NCBI RefSeq assembly: GCF_003013715.1 | Contig: NC_072812.1 | Span: 1,302,001 to 1,366,000 of the forward strand | DNA: 64,000 nt | From: Candidozyma auris | Lineage: Eukaryota; Ascomycota; Pichiomycetes; Serinales; Metschnikowiaceae | Reading direction: 5' to 3' | In this document: piece by piece, positions 60,456 through 64,000 of the stretch | How the letters are laid out: every line of letters begins with the position of its first letter | Position numbering within the stretch: the first letter of the stretch is position 1 | Translations under genes and position numbers: made by a program | The notes under the pieces: generated by a model | Databases searched by the model: none | The model's input: only the letters and a program-made list of their open reading frames with translations | What the model was told of the DNA's origin: nothing

Positions 60456-61802
60456 TCAGAAGTCCGTGAATAAATCCTTGTATGGATCCTCACCATTACA
60501 GCCGTAGTCTAACTGCTCCTCGGGATAGTGATCGAAAAGAGAGGAGTCACCTGTACCGGCAGTTATGGGAGGTTCATAGGGGGTTTCAATATCCTTTGCG
60601 AGCAACTTTTCCCACACAACCTCTGAAAACCAAGCGTGATTTCTGATATCAGCCGGACCGTTCAACAAGTTACCTAATCTATAGGATAAGTCGGCTGTGA
60701 TAAGTCTGGAGAGCAAATCAACAACATCATGATTGAAGAAGCTTGGGAAATGGATCTTTCCTGATAAGATTTTTTCGTATGTCTTCATTGGCGTGGAATC
60801 GTAAAAGGGGGTGTAGCCAGCTAACATCTCAAAGATCAACACACCCAAAGACCACCAGTCTACAGACTTGTTGTAAGGCTTCGTGGTAATGACTTCTGGC
60901 GCAATGTAGTCAGGAGTACCACACAAAGTCCATGTGACGGTCGAAACTTCTTTGGCAAAGCCGAAATCGGTAATCTTGATATGACCATTACGGTCCAACA
61001 AAATGTTTTCAGGCTTCAAGTCACGATAGATGATGTCATGGGAGTGCAAGTATTCTAGAGCCAAGACGACTTCTGCAGCGTAGAACTTTGCTACTGGGTT
61101 TGGAAAACGCTGTGATTTTCTTAAGAGTGAAAAAAGTTCACCACCTTCGATGTAGTCCATCACCATGAATAAGTGCTTGGCATCCTGAAAGGTGCCCCAC
61201 ATTCTGATCAAGAATGGGTGCTCCACCAACTTCAACATTCTTCTTTCATCGTTTGTATGCTCCACCTGCTTCATCTTAACTACCTGATGTTTCTTCAACA
61301 CCTTGATGGCGTAATAACGACCATTGTGCACGGATCTCACCAAATGGACACGGCCAAAGGATCCTGTTCCCAAGGTTCTCATGATTGCAAAATCAGACAA
61401 AGCATACTTGCCTTTGGACACTGTCAGCCTGCTCGGTAAAAGGGAAAGGTTGATGGCATGGTTGTCAGCCTGCTGTTGCTGTTGCTGCTGTTGCAGCAGT
61501 GCGTAGTGCTGCTGAGGTTGTGGCACCGGTTGAGGTTGAACTTGCATCAGCTGCTGCAATTGATGTTGATATAAAGGAATTTGCTGCTGCTGGGGCAGAA
61601 ATTGCGTGCCGACTTGGTTTGGTACTTGGGGTTGTTCTGATGGGATGCTTGCAGGCTGATTGTAGTAGCTCATAGAATTGATGTTGTCCAATGAGTCAAC
61701 GGTGATTTCAGCAGGTTTGGATGATGCTGCAGAGCTTTGGCCTTGGGAATGAGGGGTCAGTTTAGTCAAATGGAGCTTCTTGAGAATGCTCGACGACGGC
61801 AT
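60456..61802 (-). CDS. cAMP-dependent protein kinase catalytic subunit (TPK family)
   Basis: AGC kinase that transmits glucose/Ras-cAMP signals. The 448 residues have a long Gln/Pro-rich N terminus with an uninterrupted Gln run near 105-112. A canonical kinase domain follows: [30 protein letters not shown], the activation loop [10 protein letters not shown] and APEV. The C terminus ends FTDF, the hydrophobic FxxF tail of PKA. Whether it is the TPK1 or TPK2 orthologue cannot be settled by eye. CTG codon 126 stands just before TVSKGKY, where yeast Tpk1 has Ser. Confidence 0.95.
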   Translation of the reverse strand: MPSSSILKKLHLTKLTPHSQGQSSAASSKPAEITVDSLDNINSMSYYNQPASIPSEQPQVPNQVGTQFLPQQQQIPLYQHQLQQLMQVQPQPVPQPQQHYALLQQQQQQQQADNHAINLSLLPSRLTVSKGKYALSDFAIMRTLGTGSFGRVHLVRSVHNGRYYAIKVLKKHQVVKMKQVEHTNDERRMLKLVEHPFLIRMWGTFQDAKHLFMVMDYIEGGELFSLLRKSQRFPNPVAKFYAAEVVLALEYLHSHDIIYRDLKPENILLDRNGHIKITDFGFAKEVSTVTWTLCGTPDYIAPEVITTKPYNKSVDWWSLGVLIFEMLAGYTPFYDSTPMKTYEKILSGKIHFPSFFNHDVVDLLSRLITADLSYRLGNLLNGPADIRNHAWFSEVVWEKLLAKDIETPYEPPITAGTGDSSLFDHYPEEQLDYGCNGEDPYKDLFTDF

Positions 61803-62393
61803 TTAAATTAAACTGGTGAAGAGTCAGCAGAGCTGGGAATGTGTGGGAGATGGCGCTGCAAATAGAGGACTTTGAATGCACTCTTCGAGTGCACTTATGG
61901 GGGACAGTAATTGATTCGATGCCTTTTGAACCAATGCCTGTGGAGATTGTTTCAGGTTGAGATATGAGGGAGGGCTAATTCAACACTTTCGGGCACTTAC
62001 CCACATTGTGGGGCACGGGTGTTTCACCGTAGGATCTTCTGAAAGCTCATGATGGGGACCCAGGGCTTTGACAAAGGGATTTTCAGAATGCGATTTTCAG
62101 GATGCTTCAATACGAGCTTTAGACCAAGTGAGTCATGCTTATTAAGTTTTGGCTCTCTTATGCATTTCGAATGAGTCGGGGTGCTGCACTTCCTCATTGC
62201 ACCTTTTTTGCGAGGCATGCAAATAGCTGCTAAGTTCGCTACCGCGAACAAAAGGAGCATGGCTACTTACCGGAGACTTTCCTTAAAATTTTTCTATGAT
62301 TTTGCTCGAGCAAACAAAATGTCCAAGTCGTAGATGAATTATGCTATGTAGTTGGAGAACTCACCGCCTAATGATAACTCAGCCTCATGTACC
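61803..62393. other. 591-bp intergenic, TPK promoter and SMF3 3' flank
   Basis: No supported ORF. The frame at 62024-62260 on the minus strand has no recognisable content. Confidence 0.45.
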
Positions 62394-63875
62394 CTAGGCC
62401 AGATAAATACCGGAGCGAGCCATATCCACTATAGAGTATATGTTCAACCCAGAAACAAAGAGCCACACGAGAACAAGCATCACTGTGGTGAACCAAGAGT
62501 TTTCCATCTGGTGGTAGCGCTTGCAATCTTCCACGTTGGCAGTCATGTCCTCAGTCGTTCCGTTGGAGGTTTCAGTCATCTCTTCCTTAGATAATTCCAC
62601 ACGCATAATCTTCTTGCTGCTTGTGAAGTAGATAAGGGGCAACATAAGTGGCGGCAAGAGAAGAGAAATAACAACTTGAGAGACATTGAGGGCAGCGTTC
62701 AAGGCCAGACGACCAATGCAAAGCGAGATCACAAGACAAGGAATAATAGCAATACCTCTAGTTGCCAATCTTCTGATCCAGGGCTTGCAGGTCCAGTTGA
62801 GATGGCCCTCACTCACCATTTGGCCTGCAATCGTACACACAATACCAGCACTCTGACCAGAGAACAACAATGCCAACATGAAGATTGTTCCTGCAACCGG
62901 AGCCAAGACCTTCAGTAATAAATCATGAATAGCATATAAGTCGGCGTCAGCTGCCTGGGGAGTTCCATAAAGAGACCCACCAGCGACAATGACAATTGAC
63001 GCATTGACAAAGACAGCAAAGGTCATGAGTGTCACCACAAGCTCAATAACGGAGTACTTGTAACAATATTTAATTGCTGCGAACAGCGGCTTGTAGTCAT
63101 TTTCGATGTACTCGATGAGCTTCTCTTTCGATACTAAATCCTTTTCTGCGGGTTCGATGAGATTCTTGTGCTTCAAGTCGTACTCTCTGAGGCGAGGCTG
63201 GACAATGCCCGAGCCTAAGAAAAGAGAGTGAATCATTACCGTGGCACCGATGATTGAAGTGGCAATTCCGAGACCGCCGTGTTTGGTCATTTCTTTCGAA
63301 GGTGCAAAACCTCTGAAAACAGTGCCCACAGGAGCAGAGTCTTCAGGCAAGTACGCCAACAATGCAGCAAAGCAGACCACAACTCCCAAAACCAAGAGAG
63401 CCACAGCATACTCAAAGAATCGGATAAAGTTAGCCAGGGGTTGGTCTGATCGGTACGCTGCGAGAACAACCAAAACATCCACGATGGTGATAACGACACC
63501 AGCAGGAAGGGGAATTCTAAGCAAAATATTCAATGCAATAGCGGAACCAATGACCTCAGCTACATCGGTCGCAATAATGGCGCATTCAGCCAAAAACCAC
63601 AAAACGTAATTGAGCTTCTTGGGGAGATACTCACGACAGCAACGAGCCAAGTCATAGCCAGTGACAGTACCCAACTTGATACACAAAGATTGCAAAAAGT
63701 TAGCCATGAAGTTGGAAACGAGAACGAAGAATAGCAACGAGAATCTATTATTGGCACCTGCAACGACACCCGTGGAGTAATTACCAGGGTCCATATATGC
63801 CACTGAGATCATGATCCCTGGGCCGATGAAGGAAGCATACTTCTTGGCAATGCTCTTGAATTTTTCCGTCGACAT
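62394..63875 (-). CDS. SMF3: Nramp-family divalent metal transporter, Smf3-like
   Basis: Proton-coupled transporter of Fe/Mn. Smf3 in yeast exports iron from the vacuole. The 493-residue protein has about 11 membrane segments and a short N terminus like Smf3, not the long one of Smf1/Smf2. The TM1 metal motif DPGN is intact (29-32), followed by LQSLCIKLGTVTGYDLAR and LNYVLWFLAECAIIATDVAEVIGSAIAL. The TM6 motif, MPH in nearly all Nramps, reads MIH here (Met214-Ile215-His216). SGQSAGIVCTIAGQ is also conserved. The A/T-run at about 63919-63937 is in its promoter. Confidence 0.9.
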   Translation of the reverse strand: MSTEKFKSIAKKYASFIGPGIMISVAYMDPGNYSTGVVAGANNRFSLLFFVLVSNFMANFLQSLCIKLGTVTGYDLARCCREYLPKKLNYVLWFLAECAIIATDVAEVIGSAIALNILLRIPLPAGVVITIVDVLVVLAAYRSDQPLANFIRFFEYAVALLVLGVVVCFAALLAYLPEDSAPVGTVFRGFAPSKEMTKHGGLGIATSIIGATVMIHSLFLGSGIVQPRLREYDLKHKNLIEPAEKDLVSKEKLIEYIENDYKPLFAAIKYCYKYSVIELVVTLMTFAVFVNASIVIVAGGSLYGTPQAADADLYAIHDLLLKVLAPVAGTIFMLALLFSGQSAGIVCTIAGQMVSEGHLNWTCKPWIRRLATRGIAIIPCLVISLCIGRLALNAALNVSQVVISLLLPPLMLPLIYFTSSKKIMRVELSKEEMTETSNGTTEDMTANVEDCKRYHQMENSWFTTVMLVLVWLFVSGLNIYSIVDMARSGIYLA

Positions 63876-64000
63876 GAGGTTGCAATAGGATCCGAATGAA
63901 TTGGTTGTCTTTTCCTTTCTTTTTTTTTTTTTTTTTCGCAGTCGAGCTCAGAAGGACAAGAGAATAACTATTTCATGTACTAACGAGGATATGTGTCAAA

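Overview
The window is a gene-dense stretch of a budding-yeast (Saccharomycotina) nuclear chromosome. It holds 37 protein-coding genes, mostly intron-free, on both strands with short intergenic gaps. The two introns found have GTATGT donors and TACTAAC branch points. A nuclear gene for the 75-kDa subunit of respiratory complex I argues against Saccharomyces and its close relatives. CTG codons in several conserved proteins fall where homologues carry serine or another polar residue, for example codon 141 of the copper amine oxidase. This points to the CUG-Ser1 clade (Candida, Clavispora, Metschnikowia and relatives). Base composition looks moderate, not strongly AT-rich, which would suit a Clavispora/haemulonii-like lineage, but I cannot name the species.

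Layout. 1-12.6 kb: YOS9 (cut by the window edge), a small HSBP1-like coiled-coil protein, CUS1 overlapping tail-to-tail with a Zn2Cys6 factor, complex I NDUFS1, EMC10, RRG7 and a secreted GH18 chitinase. 12.6-15.6 kb: a 3.06-kb gene-free block shared by the divergent chitinase and INO1 genes. 15.6-33.8 kb: INO1, FAA4, cytosolic asparaginase, COA6, TRS120, PUP1, AHA1, formaldehyde dehydrogenase (spliced), IDH2 and ADE8. 35.2-49.8 kb: EFT2 (spliced after a 4-nt coding exon), an unrecognised seven-segment membrane protein, copper amine oxidase, SFM1, DDL1, an RCI37-like protein, THS1 and MRPL38. 50-64 kb: an IMPACT-family protein, DLD2, FAA2, a flavin-reductase-like protein divergent from a type II dehydroquinase, ADD66, a small WRKY-GCM1-type zinc-finger protein, MNP1, RPB9, a PKA catalytic subunit with a Gln-rich N terminus, and an Nramp (SMF3-like) transporter.

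Most genes are housekeeping and there is no operon-like logic. Shared themes are fatty-acid activation (FAA4, FAA2), mitochondrial function (NDUFS1, RRG7, COA6, IDH2, DDL1, MRPL38, MNP1, DLD2), ER quality control and biogenesis (YOS9, EMC10), proteasome (PUP1, ADD66) and translation (EFT2, THS1, SFM1). I saw no tRNA, rRNA, transposon, LTR or CRISPR. No clearly new multi-gene system is visible. The best leads are the orphan membrane protein with its palindromic TATA region and high CTG use, the Pro-to-Ile change in the metal-binding motif of the Nramp protein, a possible dual-targeted THS1, and the large chitinase-INO1 spacer.
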